The notes under the pieces are model-generated. The model saw only the letters and a program-made list of their open reading frames with translations. It had not been told where the DNA came from and ran no database searches. The position numbers were made by a program, and so were the translations under genes. This document shows, piece by piece, positions 18,446 through 26,863 of a stretch of 64,000 nt of DNA (position 1 is its first letter; the number at the start of each line of letters is the position of its first letter). This DNA comes from Pararhizobium qamdonense (GTDB lineage: Bacteria > Pseudomonadota > Alphaproteobacteria > Rhizobiales > Rhizobiaceae): positions 3,350,001-3,414,000 of the forward strand of contig NZ_CP119566.1 of assembly GCF_029277445.1 (NCBI RefSeq), in the 5' to 3' direction.

Positions 18446-18474
18446 GCCCGCAACCCCTGAAAGAGGTTGCGGGC
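18446..18474 (-). terminator. porin 2 terminator
   Basis: A perfect 10-bp stem, GCCCGCAACC with GGTTGCGGGC (18446-18455 and 18465-18474), and a 9-nt loop. The following minus-strand sequence TGTTGCTTTT is only moderately T-rich. It separates porin 2 from the recombinase. Confidence 0.65.
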
Positions 18475-18501
18475 AATTTGCAATCCGATCAGATGATCAG
18501 A

Positions 18502-19521
18502 TTAGAAGTCGCGCTGCAGACGGACGAAGCCGGTCCACTTGCTGTCTTTGCCGTTGGTCAGGCTGGTGTTCGCGTCATCAGCGTCTGTGTAGTTAACAGT
18601 CGCCAGTGTGCGAAGACCTTCAGTGATCTGGTAGCCGGCAGTTACGCCAACACGCCATGCATCAACACTGCGGAAATCGACATCGCCGAAGTACTGAGCA
18701 GCCGGGGTGATGAAGAGCTTTTCAGTGGCCTGGATCTTGTATTCAACAGCAACGGTCCACTCGGAAACATCCCAGTAGTAGTTGGCGTCTGTTGCGTAGA
18801 TACCAGCGATGCCGAGCGTGCCCGGGCCGATGTCAGCAGTCAAGAGCGCACGGAATGCAGCTTCTTCGACGTTGAAGTCGTAGCTGCCGATGATCGTAGC
18901 CTTAACGCCACCGAGGCTGAAGCCGATGAGACCGCCAGCGCCGACGTCATCATTGCCGCTGCCGTCTGTCGGGAAGAGGATGCTTGCGTCTTCGAGCTCT
19001 TCAACAGCAGCACCAATCTGGAACGTGCCACCATCGTAGGTGTAACGAATACCGTTAAGCGACGTGTCGTTCGAGGACAGCGAGTCAGTTTCGCCCGAGA
19101 GATCGGTATCCCACCATGTGTAGTAGTTACCAACGTCGAAGCCAGCGATGCTGATCCAGCCTGCGTCGAGGTAAACGCCGTTGTCCTGCTCAGCGTTGAT
19201 AACGATAGCCGAGGAAAGTGCACCGAATTCAGTGTCGTTCTTCGCTTCGAATACCAGCTGACCGCGGGTGAAGGCGTTCAGGTCGGTACCGTCATCGCCG
19301 AAATCATTTTCACCGTAGTTCAACTGCGTACGGACATAACCGCTAATCTTCAGGCAGGTTTCCGTGCCCGGGATGTAGAAGTAGCCTGTGCCGAATGCGT
19401 CGCAAACGCGAACGTATTCCAAAGGTTCCGGCTCAGCAGCTACGATTGCGTCAGCTGCCTGGGCGCCGGATACTGCTGCGAGAGCTGCAGCGGAGCCGAG
19501 AAGAAGGCTCTTGATGTTCAT
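18502..19521 (-). CDS. RopA-type outer membrane porin (porin 2)
   Basis: Second 339-residue Porin_2 family protein with the same signal peptide and the same QRDF C-terminus as porin 1. Differences cluster in loop stretches, for example NYGENDFGDDGTDL against EYKENGFSDDSTDL, and a segment around residue 180 (ASILFPTDGSGNDDVG against ATALFGTGDNGNDDIG). It is thus a tandem duplication product that has diversified in extracellular loops, as expected under phage or immune selection. The start codon context is the same TGGAGGTCAGAAATG as in porin 1. A long 5' region without genes lies upstream. Confidence 0.93.
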   Translation of the reverse strand: MNIKSLLLGSAAALAAVSGAQAADAIVAAEPEPLEYVRVCDAFGTGYFYIPGTETCLKISGYVRTQLNYGENDFGDDGTDLNAFTRGQLVFEAKNDTEFGALSSAIVINAEQDNGVYLDAGWISIAGFDVGNYYTWWDTDLSGETDSLSSNDTSLNGIRYTYDGGTFQIGAAVEELEDASILFPTDGSGNDDVGAGGLIGFSLGGVKATIIGSYDFNVEEAAFRALLTADIGPGTLGIAGIYATDANYYWDVSEWTVAVEYKIQATEKLFITPAAQYFGDVDFRSVDAWRVGVTAGYQITEGLRTLATVNYTDADDANTSLTNGKDSKWTGFVRLQRDF

Positions 19522-20396
19522 TTCTGACCTCCAGTCAAAAGTTTCAAACAGGTCTGGGTATTATACTGAAGGACAGTATTCCCTGCCCCATCCCCAACAT
19601 TTAAGAAGTCGGACGATCAACCGCCCTTGCTTCCGGAGTTGAAAATACAAGACGGGGCCGCTGGCGCAATCACCAACTTGTCAGTTCGCTCTGTTTGGTA
19701 CGCCCTTCCCCCTGCGCTGTTGCTGAAACGACACAAAATGGCCTCAAGCGGGGGGAAGTTATTAACAAGACCTTAAGAAAACCCTTTGTTCATCGGGGGT
19801 TAGCCGCACTCCTGACGCTGCAACGCGTTTCATAACGGGGCAAAAATGGGGCGAAACCGCGCTGCGCTAACGGATTCGCATCACCGCGAAGCAAGCGTCG
19901 AGAGGACGTGAACGGCAATCCGCAGGAGGCAAGACACAAAATCACGATCCGATTTGCCGCAAGGGCGGCGCGATTCTGAGAATCACGGGAGCGAATTGCC
20001 CCGGTTGCGATTCGTGCAAGGCTCGGGTGAACGGCCAAAACTGTGAGTGCCTCACTGGATTGCGCACTCCATCTTTCGCGCCAGCGCGCTCGATCGCCAT
20101 TTCGGACGAATATCTAGAAAGGGATACAATAGAGCTCTGAGGGTCTCGGCTGATTTTGATAACGGGACTGGTGGCGGCGAGACCGGTGCACCGTCACAAC
20201 GCAATTGGACATCATGCAAACCGGAGCAGCATCTCTCGTCTCACGCAACGTGATCATGCGCGGGAATCAAACGGGAGGAAAAGCAGCGAGGTGTCTAGTG
20301 ACTACAAAAGCGACAATATGCGGCTTGAGGCTGATGCTCGGCGCGGCAATCGACAGAGCAGCGGGTGCGATGGAGAATCTCGATGGTAAGGTCTGA
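19522..20396. other. 875-bp non-coding region upstream of porin 2
   Basis: No convincing protein gene occurs on either strand. It contains the porin 2 promoter region and a perfect CtrA-type box (listed separately). An unannotated small RNA is possible, as porin regulation by small RNAs is common, but no terminator hairpin with a T tract was found. Confidence 0.4.
19762..19776. promoter_or_regulatory. candidate CtrA box upstream of porin 2
   Basis: TTAACAAGACCTTAA is a perfect TTAA-N7-TTAA, the binding motif of the cell-cycle regulator CtrA in alphaproteobacteria. It is 241 bp upstream of the porin 2 start, so direct control would need a long leader. Confidence 0.4.
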
Positions 20397-20486
20397 TGGC
20401 GGAGAAGATGGGATTCGAACCCACGATACCCTTCCGGGTATACTCCCTTAGCAGGGGAGCGCCTTCGACCACTCGGCCACCTCTCC
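20397..20486 (-). tRNA. tRNA-Ser(GCU)
   Basis: The minus strand folds into a class II tRNA. The acceptor GGAGAGG pairs with CTTCTCC, and the anticodon stem CTCCC/GGGAG has loop CTGCTAA with anticodon GCT (top 20450-20452). The long variable arm TACCCGGAAGGGTA and T-arm GGGTTCGAATCCC follow. The discriminator is G and the CCA is encoded. It reads AGC/AGU serine codons. Confidence 0.97.
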
Positions 20487-20824
20487 GTTAGCGCCTGACT
20501 AGAGTCAGGAGCCTTTCATTGCAAGGGGTTTTTGCGGTTTCCCGCGACAAAGTTGATTTTCCACGGTCCTTGCCGCTGTGCGGTGCCACGCAATCGGGCC
20601 AGCTTTGTGGCGATCTGGATGTGTCTGGACGTCCTTCTCCTCGTTTCAGGCAAGGGCGGCGTCACCTGCGCCCACTAAGGGTGGCCAGGCTTATTTTCTA
20701 TGACGACGTCCCGATGAACTGTGCCGATTGCCCTTCAAGGGGCGTTTAAGCTAATGCATGTCCTTAAAGAGGGTTCGCCGCGCTTTGCGCAGCGGCCGGC
20801 ATCAACAGGGTCTGGACACGCATC
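20487..20824. other. spacer between tRNA-Ser and small ORF
   Basis: 338 bp without a convincing gene. A short palindrome, CCTGACTAGAGTCAGG (20494-20509), lies just upstream of the tRNA 5' end. Nothing else is evident. Confidence 0.4.
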
Positions 20825-21004
20825 ATGAGCAACGAGAGCAAACCGGCAACACAGGTGACGATCGAGAAACTTCGCAATGGGCGCTGGGGGTTCGTTCTCA
20901 AGCGCGGTCCCGTTGTCTATCCCGCCCAGGGACAGTTCGCCAGCCAGATGGAGGCCGTTGCTGCCGGGCAGGCGGTGCTCAAGTCGCTTGAGAAGAAGCG
21001 ATAG
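20825..21004 (+). CDS. small conserved-looking protein, 59 residues
   Basis: A 59-residue frame from ATG 20825 to TAG 21004, beginning MSNESKPATQVTIEKLRNGR, with WGFVLKRGPVVYPAQGQ in the centre and a basic C-terminus EKKR. Codon use looks like the neighbouring genes and a strong terminator follows after 24 nt, which supports a real gene. I do not recognise a named family. It reads like a compact soluble domain with beta-strand character, no membrane segment and no cysteine. Confidence 0.65.
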   Translation: MSNESKPATQVTIEKLRNGRWGFVLKRGPVVYPAQGQFASQMEAVAAGQAVLKSLEKKR

Positions 21005-21028
21005 GCGGGATCGATACGCTGGATATAG

Positions 21029-21067
21029 AAAAGGCCGGACCAGTTTTGCCAGTCCGGCCTTTTTGTT
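21029..21067. terminator. bidirectional terminator
   Basis: AAAAGGCCGGAC (21029-21040) pairs with GTCCGGCCTTTT (21052-21063) around an 11-nt loop, with T-rich sequence beyond on the plus strand. It serves the 59-residue gene and the converging metacaspase gene. Confidence 0.88.
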
Positions 21068-21089
21068 TTGTTTCTCACGTAATCGGGCG

Positions 21090-23312
21090 TCAGCTCTTTT
21101 TCGCCAGACGGTCGATCGCATTCTGGGTGGCAGCGCCGAAATCGCCGTCCAGCGGGCCGCTATAAAGGCCGCGATCCTTGAGCAGGGCCTGGATTTCCTT
21201 GCGGAAGGCGGGCGTGAAATTGTCCGGGGATGTTTTCAGCTCTTCAAGCTTGGACGGATCACCGCCCTCGACGCTGGCCGCAGCCCAGCGCACGGCCTCT
21301 TTCGGATCGGCCCTGGTGCCCAGCCCCCAGTCATAGAGACGGCTCAGATTGCCCATCGCATAGGCGCTGCCGGCATTGGAGGCCATTTCATACCAGTTGC
21401 GCGCCTGCGCATAATCCTGCGGCACGGCCTTGCCGTCATCATAGAACCAGCCGAGCAGCGCCATGGAATAGGCGTCCCCGACATTGGCGGCCTTTTCATA
21501 CCAGAGCTTTGCCTGCGTATAATCCTGCGGCGTGCCGAGGCCGTTCTGATAGGCCCAGCCGAGCGAGGACATCGCATTGGCGTCGCCGCCTTCGGCAGCT
21601 TTTTGGTACCAGGAGAGCGACTGGTCGAGGTCCTTGGCGACGCCGTTGCCCTCGCGGTAGAACCAGCCGAGCGTCGCCATGGCATTGGCGTAGCCCTGGT
21701 TGGCCGAAAGCTGGTACCATTTCAAGGATTCCGCGTAATCCTGCGGGATGCTGCCATAACCATCCCGGTAGAGCCAGCCGAGCGATGCCTGCGCATAGGA
21801 ATTGCCATTGTTGGCGGCGTGCTCGAACATGTCCTTGCCCTTCTCGACATCGACGGGGCCGTCGGTGCCGTAGATCGAGAACCAGGCGAGGTTTGTCAGC
21901 CCATACATATTGCCGCCGTCGGCCGCCTTTTGATAATTGCTGCGGGCATCGACATAGTTGCGGCCAGCGTCCTGCGCACGTCCGAGCATATTGACCAGCA
22001 TCATGTCGTCGGGGTTTTCGTTGACGGCCTGGGCGCAGGCCGTGAGGGCACGCGCCGAATCGATCTTGAGGAAATTGACGCCAAGGAAGCCCGGCATCGA
22101 TTGCGGTTCGCCGGCGAGCAGGTAGCAGTCCCGCGAGGCCTGGGTGTCCTTGCCGGTCTGGGAGATGTTCAAGCCCTTCTTCGGCTCCAGCGCTGCAATC
22201 TGGGTTTCCGCGTCAGCCCTGTGTTTGCTGCCGGGGTAACGCTCGACGAAACGGGTCAGCGCCGCGCCGTCGGTCGATTGCTTCAGCGCTTCCCAGGCGA
22301 TCTCATCCGGCGTCACGGTGGTCTGGGCGGCCTCTTCGAGCAGCTTCAGCTTCTTTTCGGCCAGCATCTTATAGACCGGATCGGCGCCGTGCTTGGCGAG
22401 AAACACCTGGATCAGGTCCTTGTCGGCGAGATCGCGGATGTTCTGCCAGTCGGCAGCCGCAGCAGACTGGCCGTTCGGCGAGACTTCCTGCGTGTTGCCG
22501 TTGTTGGTGATATTGATGTTGACCTCTTTGATATTGAGGAAGATCTGCGCGCCGCCGAGCGAACCGTAGACAAAGGGCTCCTGCTCGCGATTGGTGGCTG
22601 TCACCACGTCATCGCGGACCTTGCCGAGCGCGATGCGCACATCGACGCCCGGTTCCGTCAGATATTTCGACAGCGCCGTGGCAAACGGGCTGTTTTTGCC
22701 CTCGCCGTCCATCGCAACCGTACCGGCCTTCGAGGCGAAGGCGACCAGAAGGTCGGCCGATTCGGGCTCGACGCGGGCGAGCCCGCGGCTGACGGCGCGG
22801 GTGGAGATCGAGCGGCTCATCGATTGCTCGAACGGATTGTTGCGGCAGGCATCGAGGATGACCAGCTTCAGCCGCGTTGCCCCTTCCAGCGAGCGCTGTA
22901 CGCGGTCGAGCGGGATTGCCTCGTCTTCTACATCCTTGTCAGTCTTCAGGCTGACATCGACGGGCAGGAGGAAATTCTCGCCATTCATCTCCATGCCATG
23001 GCCGGAATAATAGATGATGGCGACGTCGGCACCGGCAGCGGTGTCTTCGAAATCGCGCAGCGCCCGGACCATCGAGGCCCGGTCGAGATCGTGGACGGCC
23101 GTAACCGTATCGAAACCGGCATCCTCGAACGAGGTCTTCATCAGCTCGACATCATTGGCCGGATTGTTCAGCTGCGATGTGGCCTCGTATTTCTCGTTGC
23201 CGATCAACAGGGCGACGCGCTTTGCCGCCTGCGCGGAGCCGGCGTGAAACGCGATGACGCTGAGTGCCAGAACGAAGACCGGCAGCCAGCCATGGAGATG
23301 ACGCTTGAACAT
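21090..23312 (-). CDS. secreted metacaspase-like protein with Sel1 repeats
   Basis: Protein of 740 residues. A signal peptide (to about residue 30, AQA-AK) precedes a caspase-fold peptidase C14 domain at roughly 31-260, with the catalytic dyad His105 in YYSGHGM and Cys156 in ILDACRNNPF. A linker with an NINITNNGN segment leads to about six Sel1 repeats (roughly 430-680; for example SLGWLYRDGYGSIPQDYAES). The last 35 residues (LLKDRGLYSGPLDGDFGAAT) resemble a peptidoglycan-binding repeat. The signal peptide places it in the periplasm or envelope. Substrate is unknown; a structural or proteolytic role at the cell wall is inference. It is monocistronic. Confidence 0.88.
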   Translation of the reverse strand: MFKRHLHGWLPVFVLALSVIAFHAGSAQAAKRVALLIGNEKYEATSQLNNPANDVELMKTSFEDAGFDTVTAVHDLDRASMVRALRDFEDTAAGADVAIIYYSGHGMEMNGENFLLPVDVSLKTDKDVEDEAIPLDRVQRSLEGATRLKLVILDACRNNPFEQSMSRSISTRAVSRGLARVEPESADLLVAFASKAGTVAMDGEGKNSPFATALSKYLTEPGVDVRIALGKVRDDVVTATNREQEPFVYGSLGGAQIFLNIKEVNINITNNGNTQEVSPNGQSAAAADWQNIRDLADKDLIQVFLAKHGADPVYKMLAEKKLKLLEEAAQTTVTPDEIAWEALKQSTDGAALTRFVERYPGSKHRADAETQIAALEPKKGLNISQTGKDTQASRDCYLLAGEPQSMPGFLGVNFLKIDSARALTACAQAVNENPDDMMLVNMLGRAQDAGRNYVDARSNYQKAADGGNMYGLTNLAWFSIYGTDGPVDVEKGKDMFEHAANNGNSYAQASLGWLYRDGYGSIPQDYAESLKWYQLSANQGYANAMATLGWFYREGNGVAKDLDQSLSWYQKAAEGGDANAMSSLGWAYQNGLGTPQDYTQAKLWYEKAANVGDAYSMALLGWFYDDGKAVPQDYAQARNWYEMASNAGSAYAMGNLSRLYDWGLGTRADPKEAVRWAAASVEGGDPSKLEELKTSPDNFTPAFRKEIQALLKDRGLYSGPLDGDFGAATQNAIDRLAKKS

Positions 23313-23643
23313 GTTTTTCCCCTCCGCGCTTGCGCCGCCTGCCGGGTGTCATGCACCCATGCAGCCTGCGCACGCACGATCCCTGTTTCGCCCGGCATTT
23401 TGCTGCCGGCGCGCTTTGCATGAAAGTATTACGTATGGGCGGGTGGGTTTCAATGTGCGGCTTCAGGCTTTTTTAAGCAAAAGTGAAGACAGGGCCGCAG
23501 AAGCCGCAAGCTCAGTGCAAGGATGAGGCTTGAAACTGCTACCATGGCTGCACGCGCGGCCACCAACACGGGCGCGCGCCGCCTCAAGAGTTGCATTCTC
23601 AAGCAGAAACAGCGCACTGCTGCAGAATTTCCGGAGTTTTTCG
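23313..23643. other. spacer between metacaspase and PilZ gene
   Basis: 331 bp between divergent genes. The frame upstream of the PilZ start stays open but looks non-coding. No repeat or RNA gene is recognisable. Confidence 0.35.
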
Positions 23644-24000
23644 ATGTCGATGGTGATGCATCTCGCTGAGGCAAAGCCGGGCCAGCTGACCACCAGCTAC
23701 AAACACTATTATATCGAGCGGCCCTGCCGGATCCTCGTGGTCGGGCAGCATCTGAAGACGAAGACGAAATATCAGTGCCTGCTGCGGCATATTTCGATTG
23801 GCGGTGCGATGGTGGATTTCAACGCGCATATCCTGCTGCCGGCGCATTTCTTCCTGCAGATCGACGGTTTCCAGGAAGAGATCGGCTGCTCGCAGGTCCA
23901 CCGGCACCACAGCGAGCTCGGCGTGCGCTTCAACATGCAGCTGGCGCCGGAGTTTCTCAGCCGCCTCATCCGGATGAATTTTACCAGCGGGCTGATCTGA
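23644..24000 (+). CDS. PilZ-like domain protein A
   Basis: Protein of 118 residues starting at ATG 23644, which follows CCGGAG at 8 nt; the open frame extends further upstream without family sequence. The PilZ-type core runs from YYIERPCRILVV to RHISIGGAMV and ends near RFNMQLAPEFLSRL. The c-di-GMP motifs are imperfect: the arginine box reads RPCR rather than RxxxR, and the usual D/N before SxxG is His. Nucleotide binding is therefore uncertain. It is homologous to the PilZ-like protein 0.7 kb downstream (24726-25097). Confidence 0.7.
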   Translation: MSMVMHLAEAKPGQLTTSYKHYYIERPCRILVVGQHLKTKTKYQCLLRHISIGGAMVDFNAHILLPAHFFLQIDGFQEEIGCSQVHRHHSELGVRFNMQLAPEFLSRLIRMNFTSGLI

Positions 24001-24100
24001 AAACCGGCAGCCTGCCGCGCCAAGTCCTCTTCTAATTTCGCCATCCGGCAATCCAGACAGGGTTTATTGCCGTAGCAAGACTGAAAGAGGGCCAAACATC

Positions 24101-24514
24101 ATGAAAACTATCCTGATCGCCTATGCCGGAACGCTTGTCTCGTTGCTCACTGCCGATGCCATCTGGCTCGGGCTGGTGGCCAGGACGTTTTACCGCGACC
24201 AGCTCGGCGAGATGATGCTGCCATCGCCGAATTTCGCCATTGCCGCCATCTTCTATGTGTTTTTCGCGATGGCCATCGTTCTCCTGGCTGTCATGCCGGG
24301 TGTCAAAGCGGGCTCTCTTTTGACCGCGCTCGGATATGGCGCGGTTCTGGGGCTTGCTGCCTATGGTACCTATGACATCACCAATCTGGCGACGCTGAAG
24401 GGATGGCCACCGATCGTCAGCGTGGTCGATATGGCCTGGGGCACCTTCGTCACCGCATTTGCCGCCAGCTGTGGCCTGCTCGCCTGCCGCTATTTTGCCG
24501 GTGCTGCATCCTGA
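24101..24514 (+). CDS. DUF2177 membrane protein
   Basis: A 137-residue inner-membrane protein with four hydrophobic segments. The N-terminal TADAIWLGLVARTFYRDQLG and the YGTYDITNLATLKGW block mark the DUF2177 family, whose function is unknown. It lies between two PilZ-like genes on the same strand but with spacers of 100-210 nt, so an operon is not certain. Confidence 0.85.
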   Translation: MKTILIAYAGTLVSLLTADAIWLGLVARTFYRDQLGEMMLPSPNFAIAAIFYVFFAMAIVLLAVMPGVKAGSLLTALGYGAVLGLAAYGTYDITNLATLKGWPPIVSVVDMAWGTFVTAFAASCGLLACRYFAGAAS

Positions 24515-24725
24515 GTGCGGCATCCTGATATGCGGCACGCTCCCGGCAGAATGCGTGAATTGGCGTCTTATTAAATTTTTAAGGAATGTTTTCAAAGGAT
24601 TGCAATATTCCTGAACGATCCTGCATCTATCGCACTGCGCCATACTGAGGAGGGCAAGCGCGGTGACTGTAACGATGCGGCGGCTGTGGATTGAACCGCA
24701 CGGCCAGATCGCACTCGAGGGAGTG

Positions 24726-25097
24726 ATGATGCAGAATTCGACAATGTATTCCGTGGTCAGTTCCAAACTGTACGAGCAGCGCTTCGAACGGTTTGTGATC
24801 GGGCAGGCCGGCACATTGATGTCGGTCAAACCGGGCCTCGGCGGTGTCTCGACCCGGACCTGCAGGATGACCGAGATTTCGCGCGGCGGCGCCAGTTTCG
24901 TAGTCAACACGACGATCGGCCTGCCGCAGCATTATTACCTGACCATTGTCGGCTCTAAGAAGCGAATCGGTTGCGCCGAGGTTTACCGCCGCGACAACCG
25001 GATCCAGGTGCATTTCATCAAGCCGATCGACGAGGCCTTCCTGCATCAGATCGTCCGGCACGAATTCTTCACCGGTGGCGAACCGAAAAAACACTGA
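24726..25097 (+). CDS. PilZ-like domain protein B
   Basis: About 123 residues if started at the ATG 24726 after a GAGGGAG Shine-Dalgarno; a GTG at 24663 would add 21 residues. It aligns with the upstream PilZ-like protein through TEISRGGASFVV, KRIGCAEVYRR and FLHQIVRHEF. The arginine box is lost (ERFVIG lacks the second Arg) and the D/N is Glu, so c-di-GMP binding is doubtful. It may act as a PilZ-fold adaptor. Role unknown. Confidence 0.68.
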   Translation: MMQNSTMYSVVSSKLYEQRFERFVIGQAGTLMSVKPGLGGVSTRTCRMTEISRGGASFVVNTTIGLPQHYYLTIVGSKKRIGCAEVYRRDNRIQVHFIKPIDEAFLHQIVRHEFFTGGEPKKH

Positions 25098-25225
25098 GCC
25101 CTGCCCTTGTGACAGGGAAACGATGAGAAGGTTCCTTTCGCACAGGTATCGCCAGTGGATGCTGTTTGCATGGCGCGGAAAGATCGCTAGTCTTTGCGGC
25201 GATTTCATTCATTGACAGGCGCCGC

Positions 25226-26347
25226 ATGTCCGCTTTTTCCAGATTTACCCCGCTGATTGCCTCTCTCCCCTCCACCATTCCCTTCGTCGGCCCTGAGGCC
25301 ATCGAGCGCCAGCGCAACCGGCCGATTGCGGCGCGCATCGGCGCCAATGAGAGCGGTTTTGGGCCGGCTCCTTCAGTTTTGAAGGCAATGACGGCCGCCG
25401 CTTCCGGGGTCTGGCAATATAATGATCCGGAAAATTTCGGGCTGAAGGCGGCGCTGGCCGGCCATCTCGGCATCGCGGCTGAGAATATCGCCATTGGCGA
25501 AGGCATTGACGGGCTGCTCGGGCAGATCGTTCGCATGGTGATCGAACCCGGCATGCCGGTCGTCACTTCGCTTGGCGGCTATCCGACCTTCAATTTTCAT
25601 GTGGCGGGGCATGGCGGGCGGCTGGTGACGGTTCCCTATGTGGACGACCGCGAAGATCTTGACGGGTTGCTGGCTGCGGTCAAACGCGAAAATGCGCCGC
25701 TCGTCTATTTCGCCAATCCGGACAATCCGATGGGAAGCTGGTGGGATGCAGACAGCGTCATCGCCTTTGCGCGGGCCCTGCCGGACACCTGCCTTCTCAT
25801 CCTTGACGAGGCCTATGGCGAGACCGCCCCTGCGGGCACCATTCCCTCGATCGCGTCACTGATCGAGATGCCGAACGTGATCCGCACCCGGACTTTTTCG
25901 AAAGCCTATGGTCTGGCGGGTGCGCGGGTCGGCTATGTCATCAGCACGGCGGGAACGGCCCAGGCCTTCGACAAGATCCGCAACCATTTCGGCATGAACA
26001 GGATCGGCACCGCTGCAGCGGTCGCAGCGCTGGCGGATACGGATTATCTGGCTGGGGTTCTGGAAAGGATTGCCGCCTCGCGCAGCAGGATCGCTGAAAT
26101 CGCTGCTCGCAATGGGCTCAAGCCCCTGCCTTCAGCCACGAATTTCGTGACCATCGATTGCGGCAAGGATGCCGTCTTTGCCCGCGCGATCGTTGACGGG
26201 TTGATGGCCGACCACGGCATTTTCATCCGCATGCCGGGTGTTGCGCCCTTGAACCGTTGTATCCGGATCAGCACCGGACCGGAGGCGGAGATGGCGCTTC
26301 TGGAAGAAGCCCTGCCGCACGTGCTGGAAAAGCTCGGCAGGCAGTAG
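25226..26347 (+). CDS. histidinol-phosphate aminotransferase-like enzyme
   Basis: Fold-type I PLP enzyme of 373 residues. Motifs: ARIGANESGFGPAPSV near the N-terminus, FANPDNPMGSWW, the ILDEAYGE aspartate, and the PLP-binding Lys226 in TFSKAYGLAGARVGY. It belongs to the HisC-like subfamily. Histidine genes are not nearby, so it may be a second HisC, an aromatic aminotransferase, or another amino-acid transaminase. The ATG at 25226 starts MSAFSRFTPLI; the upstream extension of the frame lacks family sequence. Confidence 0.85.
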   Translation: MSAFSRFTPLIASLPSTIPFVGPEAIERQRNRPIAARIGANESGFGPAPSVLKAMTAAASGVWQYNDPENFGLKAALAGHLGIAAENIAIGEGIDGLLGQIVRMVIEPGMPVVTSLGGYPTFNFHVAGHGGRLVTVPYVDDREDLDGLLAAVKRENAPLVYFANPDNPMGSWWDADSVIAFARALPDTCLLILDEAYGETAPAGTIPSIASLIEMPNVIRTRTFSKAYGLAGARVGYVISTAGTAQAFDKIRNHFGMNRIGTAAAVAALADTDYLAGVLERIAASRSRIAEIAARNGLKPLPSATNFVTIDCGKDAVFARAIVDGLMADHGIFIRMPGVAPLNRCIRISTGPEAEMALLEEALPHVLEKLGRQ

Positions 26348-26406
26348 AGCAACGCCTCATCTTCGGAGGTCTTGGCCCTACCGCCTGTCGTTGATGCGGT
26401 GATGTC

Positions 26407-26673
26407 TCAATGCATTGTCATCCATTCGCGGGCGGCGCGCAGGGCCGTGGCGAGATCGGTCTTGCTCATGGTCATCGTCAGGTCGGCGCGCAGCGCTGCT
26501 GCCCGATCCGAGCCCTTGATGGCGGCGATGTTCAGCCACTTGTGCGCGGCGATGAGATCGACATCGCAGCCACGTCCGGTTGCATACATCAAACCCATTT
26601 CGCAAAAGACGTCCGCGCGGTTTTCGCCACCCATCGTGGCATCCGAAGCATTTTGAATGTCAAAACGTGCCAT
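26407..26673 (-). CDS. small Sel1-repeat protein
   Basis: Eighty-eight residues with one Sel1-type unit (CEMGLMYATGRGCDVDLIAA, then HKWLNIAAIKGSDRA). There is no signal peptide, so it is probably cytosolic. Sel1 solenoids mediate protein contacts; the partner is unknown. GGGACAGAG precedes the ATG at 26673. It converges on the aminotransferase gene. Confidence 0.78.
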   Translation of the reverse strand: MARFDIQNASDATMGGENRADVFCEMGLMYATGRGCDVDLIAAHKWLNIAAIKGSDRAAALRADLTMTMSKTDLATALRAAREWMTMH

Positions 26674-26863
26674 TGTCTCTGTCCCTGTTGACCGTGTTGG
26701 TTACGTCGATAGTCCCTGTTTTTGCTGCCTTTTTGAGGCTCCCTGAAGGGGCCGCCGTCTTGTGCGGCTTTGCCCCTTTAAGGATGTCGGCGGGGTGTTT
26801 TTCCCTGCTCGTCTTATGGGTTTCAATATGCAGCAGGGGTTTCAATACCCGCTTAAAATGCAT
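26660..26863 (-). CDS. possible small basic ORF overlapping the Sel1 gene
   Basis: A 67-codon frame from ATG 26863, starting MHFKRVLKPLLHIETHKTSR, ends 14 nt inside the Sel1 gene. It is rich in Lys and His and has no recognised domain. The overlap would allow translational coupling, but there is no clear Shine-Dalgarno. Coding status is doubtful. Confidence 0.22.
   Translation of the reverse strand: MHFKRVLKPLLHIETHKTSREKHPADILKGAKPHKTAAPSGSLKKAAKTGTIDVTNTVNRDRDNGTF

Noticed and set aside
20397..20486. tRNA-Ser as attachment site for the recombinase at 17397-18326
   Set aside because: The gene is 2 kb away with a porin gene in between, and no repeat of the tRNA 3' end was seen next to the recombinase.
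20877..23423. Open frame of about 850 codons antisense to the metacaspase gene
   Set aside because: Repetitive Arg/His/Gly-rich translation with no domain; a shadow of the Sel1 repeats. The true small gene in this area is 20825-21004 in another frame.
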